A stretch of DNA of 44,799 nucleotides, taken from assembly GCA_017550025.1 (NCBI GenBank), contig JAFYLU010000067.1, positions 1 to 44,799 of the forward strand. The letters are read 5' to 3'. The notes below the pieces were generated by a model. It saw nothing but the letters and a program-made list of their open reading frames with translations, was not told the DNA's origin and made no database searches. Numbering within the stretch: the stretch's first letter is position 1; every line of letters starts with the position of its first letter. This stretch comes from Bacteroidales bacterium (lineage in GTDB: Bacteria > Bacteroidota > Bacteroidia > Bacteroidales > UBA932). Positions 15,010 through 22,755 of the stretch are shown here, in pieces. The translations under genes were made by a program, and so were the position numbers.

Positions 15010-16113
15010 CTAAAAATTATAAAAGTCCTTTTCCCTGATGCTTCCGAAGATCTTCTCTCCCTTCAGTATGGATTCAAGGATGATCCATTTCCTATATATT
15101 CCTCTGACCTTTGCATTCCTGTTGCGCAGATAGTCTGCGACAGCCTCTTTGTCTGTCCTGACTATGAGTGAGGCACTGTCCCTGTGGGCTTTCATCACAG
15201 ACCTGAAGCAGTCTGTGCGCAGGGTCGCAAGGTATACGGCTGCCGACATCAGGTCGAGGCATTTCCTGAAACGGATCCTCCTGATCGCCTTTCTCCATCC
15301 TTTTCCTGCTGCCTTCTCCGGTGACATCCCCGCATTCATGTATCCAAGGGCGAATGTCCTGGCCAGGTTGTTCTCCAGCATCATCAGGTTGTTCCTGAAG
15401 TTGAGGTAGAGCTTGAAAGGGGATGAGGCCGGCAGGGTGCCTCCGCCTATGTGATATACGGTGGATTCCGGCACTATGCACACCCTGTATCCTTCAAGCT
15501 GCATCCTCCAGCAGAGGTCTATCTCTTCCATGTGGGCGAAGAATCTGTCATCCAGCCCTCCCAGCTTTCTGTAGACTTCGCTCCTGACCATCAGGCAGGC
15601 TCCTGTAGCCCACATCACATCTGCAGGAGAGTCATACTGCCCCTTGTCAGTCTCAAGTCTTTTCAGAACTCTTCCGCGGCAGAAAGGATAGCCGTATCTG
15701 TCGAGATATCCTCCGGCAGCTCCGGCATATTCGAATTTCTCCCTTTCCTGGTAGCTGTGCAGCTTTGGTGCGCATGCACCGCATTCCGGATGGCCTTTCA
15801 TCCACTCTATGAGCGGTTCAAGCCATCCGTCGGTAACTTCAATATCAGAATTTATAAGCACGAAGAGGTCCGAGTCTATCTGGTCGAAAGCTCTGTTGTA
15901 GCCGCCTGTGAAGCCGAAATTCTTTTCGAAGACAATTGTCCTGACCTCCGGAAAGAGCTCCTTCATCACTTTAAGCGAGCCGTCTGTCGAGGCATTGTCC
16001 GCTACGATCACCTCGGCGCCTTCAACTGCCTCTACAGACTTCAGAAGACCCGGAAGAAGATCCTTAAGGAATCCTTCCGTGTTCCAGTTCAATATGACTA
16101 CAGCCGTCTTCAT
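15010..16113 (-). CDS. Family 2 glycosyltransferase
   Basis: A GT-A fold inverting transferase of 367 residues, of the rhamnosyltransferase-like group. The nucleotide-binding VADNASTDGS (37-46), the NFGFTGGYNRA segment and the metal-binding NSD (88-90) are clear. The acceptor/catalytic region GLDDRFFAHMEEIDLCWR follows near residue 200. The C-terminal third is basic and hydrophobic (NNLMMLENNLART) and may sit on the membrane. It probably adds a sugar to a cell-surface polysaccharide or lipid, but the substrate cannot be deduced. It starts 12 bases after slyD and ends 3 bases before trkA. Confidence 0.9.
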   Translation of the reverse strand: MKTAVVILNWNTEGFLKDLLPGLLKSVEAVEGAEVIVADNASTDGSLKVMKELFPEVRTIVFEKNFGFTGGYNRAFDQIDSDLFVLINSDIEVTDGWLEPLIEWMKGHPECGACAPKLHSYQEREKFEYAGAAGGYLDRYGYPFCRGRVLKRLETDKGQYDSPADVMWATGACLMVRSEVYRKLGGLDDRFFAHMEEIDLCWRMQLEGYRVCIVPESTVYHIGGGTLPASSPFKLYLNFRNNLMMLENNLARTFALGYMNAGMSPEKAAGKGWRKAIRRIRFRKCLDLMSAAVYLATLRTDCFRSVMKAHRDSASLIVRTDKEAVADYLRNRNAKVRGIYRKWIILESILKGEKIFGSIREKDFYNF

Positions 16114-16125
16114 GCATTCTTCATC

Positions 16126-16719
16126 TTAATGACATCCGCATCCGCAGTCTCCGTCGTGCTCCTCGCCGCAGTGACCGCCACCGCATCCACCGCAGTCACC
16201 GTCGTGGCCGTGGCATCCGCCGCATCCGCAAGAGTGTACATATTCTCCGTGAAGGCCTTCGGTAAGCTCCTTTTCAGTAGCTTCGCGTACTGTGAGCACT
16301 TCGCCTGTGAAGTGAAGGGTCTTTCCTGCCATCTGATGGTTGAGGTCCATCTTCACTGAATCCTCGCTCACTTCGAGCACCACTCCAGGGATCACGCCAC
16401 CCATGCTGTTCATCATAGGGATGGTGTTGCCGGGTACGAGCAGATCCTCGCGGACCTCGCCGTTCACCTCGAACGCAGCCTTCGGAAGATCGATGATTCT
16501 TGACGGGTCAATCTCGCCGTATGCATCAGCTGGAGCGAGTGTGATGTCAAATCTGCTTCCTGGTTCCATGCCCTCGATATGAGCCTCGAGCTTTGGCAGG
16601 AGGCTGCCTGTGCCGTGGATGTAGTCAAGAGGTCTTTCCTTTGTAGTATGGTCGACAACCTGTCCGTCGACTTCGAGTTCGTAGCAGAATTCCACTACCT
16701 TGTTCTGTCCGATTTTCAT
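16126..16719 (-). CDS. slyD: SlyD-type FKBP peptidyl-prolyl isomerase with His/Cys-rich metal-binding tail
   Basis: Cytoplasmic folding helper and metallochaperone. Residues 1-70 and 125-150 form the FKBP fold (VVEFCYELEVDGQVVD, PLDYIHGTG, LEAHIEGMEPG); the insert-in-flap domain with its chaperone function lies between (about 68-125). The tail from about residue 160 to 197 is a dense run of Cys, His, Gly and Asp (CGCGGCHGHDGDCGGCG), as in E. coli SlyD, where it binds nickel. Length 197 is normal. The gene starts 32 bases after tldE and may help load or handle metal in the same operon as the metalloprotease TldD/E, which is an inference. Confidence 0.93.
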   Translation of the reverse strand: MKIGQNKVVEFCYELEVDGQVVDHTTKERPLDYIHGTGSLLPKLEAHIEGMEPGSRFDITLAPADAYGEIDPSRIIDLPKAAFEVNGEVREDLLVPGNTIPMMNSMGGVIPGVVLEVSEDSVKMDLNHQMAGKTLHFTGEVLTVREATEKELTEGLHGEYVHSCGCGGCHGHDGDCGGCGGGHCGEEHDGDCGCGCH

Positions 16720-16751
16720 TTTTTATATGCTTTATATTAGTTTTACTTTCA

Positions 16752-18119
16752 TTATCCCGAGAAAGCGACGCCCTCGAATGCCAGGGTCGGTATCTGCCAT
16801 CTTGAGCTTTCCCTTGCATCGCTTCCTGCAGCTATGAGGCTGTTCCACAACTCTTTGATATTGCCGGTTATCAGCATTTCCCTGACAGGGTGAGTGATTT
16901 TTCCTCTGCTGAATGCGAAGCCTTCTATTCCGAATGAGAAGTCTCCGGTCACTGGGTTGCAGTTTCCTCCGTTGAATCCTGACACGAGGATTCCGTTGCC
17001 GCACAACTTCAAAATATCTTCCAAAGATACTCCTTTTTCCTCTGTCTGCAAGTCTCTTCCTTCCACATATGGCATGAGACATGGGCGCGAGATGTCCTCT
17101 ATGGTTGCAGGAATGCCCATCTTTTCCGACATGTAGGTGCTTGTGAAGTATTGTCTTACCACTCCGTTCTCTACGATAGGGGCATCCTTTGTGGCCACTC
17201 CTTCCGTGTCGAAGAGTCTCGATCCGTTCTTTCCCGGTGTCCTTGCCAAGTCCATCAGGGTCATTCCCTCATGGAAGACCTTCATGCCCTCCGATCCTTC
17301 GAGGAAGGACATCTTCTGCTGGATCGCTGATGAGTTCAATGCTGATATGACCGGTGATACGAGGCGCGAAGCGACTGTGCTGTCCACTACCATTCTGTAT
17401 CTTCCGCTTCTGCGCTTTTTCGGGCCGATCTGCCTTACGGCTCTTTCAAGGGCCTTCCTGCCGCATCCTTCCAGATCTATGTCAGCAAGACGCGGAGTGC
17501 TCTGCCACCAGAATCCGCTGTATTTGCATCCTTCTGCATCCTCTATCGTCATTTCCGAGAATGTTCCGAATGCGGTCTCTGTATGTCTTCCCTCAAATCC
17601 TTGTGAATCAGCAGTGTAGCTGTCGTCAATCGTGCATGAGAATTCGCATTCTTCAGAAATGAGTGTGAAGTTGCTGTCTTCCTTTCTTATATCTTCGAAT
17701 ATGCTCAATCGGCAGGCGTGTTCCAGCCTTGTGTCTGCGTCAGTGTCCTCGTAGCTTTCGTCATATAGTCCGAGTTCACGGCCGGTCAGTGCGTCCTTGG
17801 CCGTCCTTTCCGGATCGGGAAGTCTCCTGCAGAGATCTTCCCCGAGCATCCTCACCATTCCCACAGCTTTTTCCACGAAGTCTTCAAGGTCGCTTTTCTC
17901 CAGCCTGTTCGTTGAGAATGTTCCGTATCTGCCGTCGGCATAAATATATATGTAGACAGACCTGTCAGATGAATGCGTCACCTTGTCCAGTTCGCCGTTG
18001 AGCACGGTATATGAATCTGTCGTGCATTTGTTCAGATATGCTCTCGCAGCACTTGCCCCGCAGCTGACAGCATGGCTTATGCAATGTCTGGCGAGATCGA
18101 TTTCTATTTCTGTGATCAT
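16752..18119 (-). CDS. pmbA: TldE/PmbA, non-metal subunit of the TldD/E metalloprotease
   Basis: TldE pairs with TldD to make a zinc protease that digests unfolded or modified peptides fed through a narrow channel; known substrates include pro-microcin B17 and the CcdA antitoxin. The 455 residues show the shared fold, with SDRSVYIYIYADGRYGTFST (about 50-69) and the C-terminal TGDFSFGIEGFAFSRGKITHPV, and no HExxxH motif, as expected for this subunit. It starts 26 bases after tldD. The length is typical. Confidence 0.93.
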   Translation of the reverse strand: MITEIEIDLARHCISHAVSCGASAARAYLNKCTTDSYTVLNGELDKVTHSSDRSVYIYIYADGRYGTFSTNRLEKSDLEDFVEKAVGMVRMLGEDLCRRLPDPERTAKDALTGRELGLYDESYEDTDADTRLEHACRLSIFEDIRKEDSNFTLISEECEFSCTIDDSYTADSQGFEGRHTETAFGTFSEMTIEDAEGCKYSGFWWQSTPRLADIDLEGCGRKALERAVRQIGPKKRRSGRYRMVVDSTVASRLVSPVISALNSSAIQQKMSFLEGSEGMKVFHEGMTLMDLARTPGKNGSRLFDTEGVATKDAPIVENGVVRQYFTSTYMSEKMGIPATIEDISRPCLMPYVEGRDLQTEEKGVSLEDILKLCGNGILVSGFNGGNCNPVTGDFSFGIEGFAFSRGKITHPVREMLITGNIKELWNSLIAAGSDARESSRWQIPTLAFEGVAFSG

Positions 18120-18145
18120 TTTCCTTTCAATTTATGATACATGAA

Positions 18146-19561
18146 TTATTCGCCTCCCACCGTAAGGCTGCCTATCAGTACTGTAGGCATTCCGCATGAG
18201 ACCGGTACGCTCTGTTCCTTGCCGCATGTCCATGTGCCGTTGTCTATCTTAAGGTCGTTTCCTACGGCCAGGATGTCAGACAAGGCCTGCGGGCCGTTTC
18301 CGATTATGTTGATATCCTTGACCGGAGCGGTCAGTCTTCCGTTTTCTATCAGTCTTCCGCTCTTAACGAAGAAGGTGAAGTCTCCCTCTCCGATCTTTAC
18401 CTGACCGTTGGAGAACTCATCCACATAGATTCCTTTCTTCACTGAAGATATGATTCCTTCCGGATCAGCGTTGCCGTTCTCCATGTAGGTCGCCCTCATC
18501 CTCGGGATAGGATTGTAGCGGAAATTCTCCCTTCTGCCGTTTCCGGTAGGAGCCACTCCGTACCAGCTGGCGCTGATCCTGTCGTGGAGATATGAGCATA
18601 AGACGCCGTCCTTTACCATGTACGTCTTTTCCGATGGCACGCCTTCGTCGTCGTAATTTCCTGATCCTCTGTTGAATGCGATGGTTCCGTCGTCTACTAC
18701 GTCCACGCCTTCCGGACATATCCTCTTGCCCATCTTGTCAGAGAAGATGGACTGTCCCTTTCTGTTGAAGTCGGCCTCAAATGCATGTCCCATGGCCTCG
18801 TGGAGGAGGATTCCTGATGCTCCGGCTCCCATGACCACGCTCATCTGTCCGCCTTTAGGCCTTATGGCTTCGAAACGCTCGTCTATGCCTTTCACTGCGT
18901 CCCAGGCCAGTTCTTCTATCAGAGCCTGACTTATGAGTTCTGCTCCCATTCGGAAGCTTCTCGATACGCTTCTGTTCTCCGTCTTTCCGTTCTGCTGGAA
19001 TACTGCAGTGGCTGAAACGCTTCCCATAGGGCGTGTGTCGCATGTCAGCTCTCCGAGAGAATTGTACATCATCACATCCGTAACGGAATCAGAGAGCCTT
19101 ATTATGACCTTGACGATTCTTTCGTCTTTTGCGAATATCGCCTTTTCAAGTTCCTTCAGGAAGGGGAGGAAGGCGTCAGCGCTCTTCTCTCTCCAGCTGT
19201 CCGCGCAAGGATAGAGGTCGTTTTTCCTGTCTGTCACGGCCTTGTATTCCCTGCCTGCCGCTTTCGAGCCTATCGCAATTGCGGCTGCAGCCTTTGCCGC
19301 GCTTGTCATATCCTGCATATCCGTATTCTCCGAATATGCATATCCTGTCTTTTCTCCCTTCAATACCCTTATTCCGACTCCGAAGTCCGTATGGAAGCCT
19401 CCGGAAGATACCACTCCGTCTTTCAGAAGGAGGTTGAAATATGTAGTATGTTCAAAATACAGGTCGCTGTAGTCGCCTCCGTGAGCCAGTGCTGTTGCTG
19501 CAAGAGTCTGCAGCTGCGCCTCCGAGACTTTGAATATATTCAGATAATGATTTCTGTTCAT
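18146..19561 (-). CDS. tldD: TldD, catalytic subunit of the TldD/E metalloprotease
   Basis: This 471-residue subunit carries the zinc motif HEAMGH (254-259, HExxxH) within GILLHEAMGHAFEAD. The third ligand is probably a C-terminal Cys near TWTCGKEQ or PVSCGMP. The N-terminal part (VVSSGGFHTDFGVGIRVLKG) and INIIGNGPQALSDI are family hallmarks. With TldE it forms a cytoplasmic protease for small unstructured or modified peptides. It starts 9 bases after the stop of the zeta-like kinase gene, so the two are probably cotranscribed. No obvious modified-peptide precursor gene is nearby. Confidence 0.95.
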   Translation of the reverse strand: MNRNHYLNIFKVSEAQLQTLAATALAHGGDYSDLYFEHTTYFNLLLKDGVVSSGGFHTDFGVGIRVLKGEKTGYAYSENTDMQDMTSAAKAAAAIAIGSKAAGREYKAVTDRKNDLYPCADSWREKSADAFLPFLKELEKAIFAKDERIVKVIIRLSDSVTDVMMYNSLGELTCDTRPMGSVSATAVFQQNGKTENRSVSRSFRMGAELISQALIEELAWDAVKGIDERFEAIRPKGGQMSVVMGAGASGILLHEAMGHAFEADFNRKGQSIFSDKMGKRICPEGVDVVDDGTIAFNRGSGNYDDEGVPSEKTYMVKDGVLCSYLHDRISASWYGVAPTGNGRRENFRYNPIPRMRATYMENGNADPEGIISSVKKGIYVDEFSNGQVKIGEGDFTFFVKSGRLIENGRLTAPVKDINIIGNGPQALSDILAVGNDLKIDNGTWTCGKEQSVPVSCGMPTVLIGSLTVGGE

Positions 19562-19570
19562 GTCAGCTGA

Positions 19571-20188
19571 TTATAGGGACAGAATCTCTCCCGTCTCTTC
19601 AATTATCTTTTTCCTGTTGTCCGCTATCTCCTTGATCTTTGCATATGTCGCCTCGTCCCTGATGTTCAGTATCTCATCCTTCGAGCCTTCCGCAATCACA
19701 CGGAACGGAATCTGCGAATTATCTGCCAGAATCCATCTCTCGCATATCGGAGCATATGAGTTGAAGAAATAATAGATTCCTACATGATACCTTCTTCTTA
19801 TCGTCTCTTCCGGTATGTCATGTCCTCCTGCCTCGACCCTTGCCTTTACCCTTTCAACAGCCAGGTCCGGCGAGTTCAGCCAGAAATACAGCAATGTCAC
19901 CGTATACCCTGCCGCCTGCGCCATCTTTGCCGTCTTCAGCAATGTTCTTGTAGCCAAAGTGGTCTCCACAGCAAAATCCTTCTGCTTTCTCAACAGATAT
20001 CTGATTTTCGTAATCATATACCTGCTTGCCTGTATCGATGCCTTTGACGGGTCAAAAGGTGACAATCCCTTTGCAAATTCATCCGAATTCACAAATTCCC
20101 TGCAGTCCAGCATTTCCGGAAGCAGTGAATATGAGGCTGTTGTCTTGCCGGCGCCGTTGCAGCCTGATATTATATATAATCTCGGCAT
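19571..20188 (-). CDS. Zeta-toxin-like P-loop kinase
   Basis: The 205-residue protein starts MPRLYIISGCNGAGKTT with a clear Walker A (GCNGAGKTT), then FVNSDEFAKG, where Asp is the probable catalytic acid, and FAVETTLATRT, matching chromosomal zeta-toxin family (COG4185) proteins. Zeta toxins phosphorylate UDP-GlcNAc, but many chromosomal relatives have no antitoxin and an unknown role. I chose the ATG at 20188 because it puts Walker A at the usual position; the longer frame up to 20320 overlaps the TIGR02757 gene and adds unrelated residues. No epsilon-like antitoxin gene is adjacent. It lies between the TIGR02757 gene (56 bases) and tldD (9 bases). Confidence 0.85.
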   Translation of the reverse strand: MPRLYIISGCNGAGKTTASYSLLPEMLDCREFVNSDEFAKGLSPFDPSKASIQASRYMITKIRYLLRKQKDFAVETTLATRTLLKTAKMAQAAGYTVTLLYFWLNSPDLAVERVKARVEAGGHDIPEETIRRRYHVGIYYFFNSYAPICERWILADNSQIPFRVIAEGSKDEILNIRDEATYAKIKEIADNRKKIIEETGEILSL

Positions 20189-20244
20189 AGTGTTAAAATT
20201 TATAAATTGTGCGATAACTGCGTTGCTGCTCGTCTCCCAGATCC

Positions 20245-20958
20245 TCACAACCGGAAGGTTGCTCCGGTCACTCCGTAGCCGAAGAGGGCGAAGTCGCCCC
20301 GGCATGGATCTTCGGGCCATATTTCCCTGAATGCATCCGTGATCTCCTGTGCAGTGACGATGTCCTTCTGCTTCCTCGCAGTAAGTCCCAATGCACTGGC
20401 CTGACTGTACACATGCACGTCAAGAGGTAGAATCAGCTTCGTCTTGTCCGAAGCTTTCCATACTCCGAGATCGACCTTGCCGTCGTCACGGACCATCCAT
20501 CTGCGCATCATGCTGATCTTCTTGTTCGGTGCCTTTCGGTCCTCCTTCTGTCCGAAGACCCTGACCCTGAATTCCGCATCGGAAAGTCCTTCAAGCGTAT
20601 CTGTTTCCGAATAAAGTGCCTTCAGCCTTCCGCATATGGCAGCAAAGTCGCTCCACTTTATCGTGCGGTGCATGCTGGCATTCTCGTCGCGGTATTCGCC
20701 GTTCATCACATATTCATATGGCTTCCAGCACATTTCGTCAAGCATCCTGTTGCAGTCCCTCACGATCATTGCCCGTCTTCCCCATGCGAGGTGAGCCGCC
20801 AGCAATGCGGAAATCTCTACATCTGCCAATACGGCTTCTCCGGACTCGTATCTCCGTGCGAAGTGGGTCGGAAAGATTATGGGGTCTTCCTGGAAATATT
20901 TCGGGTCATTATACTCTTCAGCCCACCCGATCAGGGTCTCTTTCAATGTCTGGTCCAT
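20245..20958 (-). CDS. TIGR02757 family protein
   Basis: A 237-residue conserved protein seen mainly in Bacteroidota (DUF2400/TIGR02757), distantly like HhH-GPD DNA glycosylases. Family features visible are DPIIFPTHFARRY, SALLAAHLAWGRRAMIV, KISMMRRWMVRDDGKVDLGVWK, LILPLDVHVYSQA and DPCRGDFALFGYGVTG. The biological role is not established. The predicted -7 element lies so near the ATG that the message may be almost leaderless. It is the first gene of the minus-strand string. Confidence 0.88.
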   Translation of the reverse strand: MDQTLKETLIGWAEEYNDPKYFQEDPIIFPTHFARRYESGEAVLADVEISALLAAHLAWGRRAMIVRDCNRMLDEMCWKPYEYVMNGEYRDENASMHRTIKWSDFAAICGRLKALYSETDTLEGLSDAEFRVRVFGQKEDRKAPNKKISMMRRWMVRDDGKVDLGVWKASDKTKLILPLDVHVYSQASALGLTARKQKDIVTAQEITDAFREIWPEDPCRGDFALFGYGVTGATFRL

Positions 20959-20965
20959 ATTCTTG

Positions 20966-20973
20966 CAAATATA
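20966..20973 (-). promoter_or_regulatory. -7 element very close to the TIGR02757 start codon
   Basis: TATATTTG on the minus strand is an exact consensus match ending only 7 bases before the ATG at 20958. Transcription would then start within a few bases of the start codon. Confidence 0.45.
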
Positions 20974-21014
20974 ATAAAAATCTTATCCCATCTTTTCGCT
21001 ACCGTGTTTTTTAT

Positions 21015-21046
21015 AAAAAAAAGACCGGCGCACATTGTGGCCGGTC
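21015..21046 (-). terminator. Rho-independent terminator after the POT transporter pair
   Basis: On the minus strand GACCGGC (21046 to 21040) pairs with GCCGGTC (21029 to 21023) and is followed by eight T (21022 to 21015). It lies about 25 bases past the stop of the downstream transporter. Confidence 0.85.
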
Positions 21047-21070
21047 CATATGCTGATCCTTGCGGAGTCT

Positions 21071-22738
21071 TTATTCTGTTGCAGACTCGATGCGCTTCAT
21101 GTTAGCGAACATGAAGACGCCGGCGATGACGCATATGATGATGAGCACTACCCATACGGTCCAGAGCGGAACCCTCATCCAGAGGAGACCAGGTATTGAT
21201 ACGAGGTAGTTGCCTATGGCTGTAGCCGCGAACCATCCTCCCATCATCATACCTTTGTACTTCGGAGGAGCAACCTTCGATACGAATGAGATACCCATAG
21301 GGGAGAGGAGAAGTTCTGCGAATGTGAGCACAAGGTATGTGCTGATGAGCCATGAAGGCGATACGAGATCAGGGCTTACTGTTCCACCGAGTGCCTTTGG
21401 AGACTGAAGTCCGAATGAGGCAAGGGTGAGGATGAGGAAGCCGGCAGCTGCCACAAGCATTCCGAGTCCGATCTTGCGTGGTGCAGAAGGCTCCTTGCCA
21501 TTCTTTGCGAGTGCGCCGAAGATAGCGAGGGATACCGGAGTAAGTGCTACCACATAGAATGGGTTGAACTGCTGGAAGTCTGAAGGCTGGATGTTCACTG
21601 TACCCGGCATTCTCATGTAAAGTGCTGCAGCAATTGCCCAGAGGACGATAGTGATAGCGCCTGAAGTGATTTTTGATTTCTTTGTCTCCGCCTGGAATAC
21701 ATTGAAAAGCGTATATACTGAAACGGCGATAAGGGCGAGGCACCAGATGTTGAAGCCGATCCTCAGGCCGCCTGCCACGCTGCTGGCTGTGTAGTCACGA
21801 GCAAAGAATGTCATTGTCGCACCGTTCTGGTGGAATGCCATCCAGAAGAAGATAACAACTGCGAATACGAAAACAAGTGCTCCGATGCGACTCTTTGTCT
21901 GGGCTGGTGTAAGCTCGACCTCTGCTGCAGGATTTGCTGCCTTTGCCTGCTTTGCGTTTACATCTGCGTGCCTGAACCATGATCGGCATCCGTAATAGAT
22001 AAGCACTGAAAGGATGAGTGAAACGCATGCTACTGCGAAACCTCCGTTATAAGCTGTAGAGAGTTTCTCGATATAGAATGGTGCGAAAGCGCTCATGTCC
22101 ATGCCTGCTGCACCTGGCATTGTCGCTGCGATACCCTCGAGGTTGGCGAGGTTCTCCGGAGTTATGGTGCCGTTCATTACCTGATGTGCAAGGGCAGGAA
22201 CATTTGCGTTGTAGAAGAGTTCATACTTGCTGAGCGACCAGTTTGTCATGGCCTTTGCCATTGAAGGTGCGAACATCGAACCTACGTTGATGGCCATGTA
22301 GAAAAGACTGAACGCGGCGTCACGCTTTGCGGAGTATTTAGGGTCGTCGTAGAGGTTGCCTACCATTACCTGAAGGTTACCCTTGAAGAGACCTGTACCG
22401 ATGGCGATGAGGGTGAGGGCTCCGAACATCATGATCTTGCCTGTCATGTCTGCAGCTGTAGGTACTGCAAGGCAGAGATAGCCGAGGAACATTACTCCGA
22501 TACCGATGGTCACGCACTTTCCATATCCGATCTTGTCTGCGAGGATACCGCCGAAGAAAGGCATGAAGTATACTCCGGCGAGGAAGATCGAGTATATCTG
22601 TGTCGCCGCTGCTGCGCTGAAGCCGAACTTCGCCTGTATGAAAAGGAGGAAGATCGCCAGCATTGTGTAATAGCCAAAGCGCTCACCTGTGTTGGCGAGC
22701 GCGAGGGCAAATAGTCCTTTAGGTTGTCCTTTGAACAT
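21071..22738 (-). CDS. POT family proton-coupled oligopeptide transporter
   Basis: A 555-residue inner-membrane transporter of the MFS POT/PTR family for di- and tripeptides, with about twelve to fourteen membrane segments. The N-terminus MFKGQPKGLFALALANTGERFGYY corresponds to the ExxERFxYY signature, but the first Glu is Asn (Asn16), followed by Glu19, Arg20, Tyr23 and Tyr24. GDxxxG-like signals appear as GGILADKIG and GLFKGNLQVMVGNLYDD. The hydrophilic loop after about 260 (NAKQAKAANPAAEVELTPAQ) divides the two halves. It lies 17 bases downstream of a paralogous transporter and ends at a strong terminator. Confidence 0.92.
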   Translation of the reverse strand: MFKGQPKGLFALALANTGERFGYYTMLAIFLLFIQAKFGFSAAAATQIYSIFLAGVYFMPFFGGILADKIGYGKCVTIGIGVMFLGYLCLAVPTAADMTGKIMMFGALTLIAIGTGLFKGNLQVMVGNLYDDPKYSAKRDAAFSLFYMAINVGSMFAPSMAKAMTNWSLSKYELFYNANVPALAHQVMNGTITPENLANLEGIAATMPGAAGMDMSAFAPFYIEKLSTAYNGGFAVACVSLILSVLIYYGCRSWFRHADVNAKQAKAANPAAEVELTPAQTKSRIGALVFVFAVVIFFWMAFHQNGATMTFFARDYTASSVAGGLRIGFNIWCLALIAVSVYTLFNVFQAETKKSKITSGAITIVLWAIAAALYMRMPGTVNIQPSDFQQFNPFYVVALTPVSLAIFGALAKNGKEPSAPRKIGLGMLVAAAGFLILTLASFGLQSPKALGGTVSPDLVSPSWLISTYLVLTFAELLLSPMGISFVSKVAPPKYKGMMMGGWFAATAIGNYLVSIPGLLWMRVPLWTVWVVLIIICVIAGVFMFANMKRIESATE

Positions 22739-22755
22739 ATTTGTGAGATTTTATA

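Noticed and set aside
15451-16359. Plus-strand open frame of 302 codons over the GT2 and slyD genes
   Set aside because: Antisense to two clear family members and made largely of low-complexity Ser/Ala/Val where it crosses the His/Cys-rich slyD tail.
19571-20188. Complete zeta-epsilon type toxin-antitoxin module
   Set aside because: No antitoxin-sized gene is adjacent on either side, and chromosomal zeta-like kinases are often not toxins.
20189-20320. 44-codon upstream extension of the zeta-like kinase
   Set aside because: Overlaps the TIGR02757 gene and moves Walker A away from the N-terminus.
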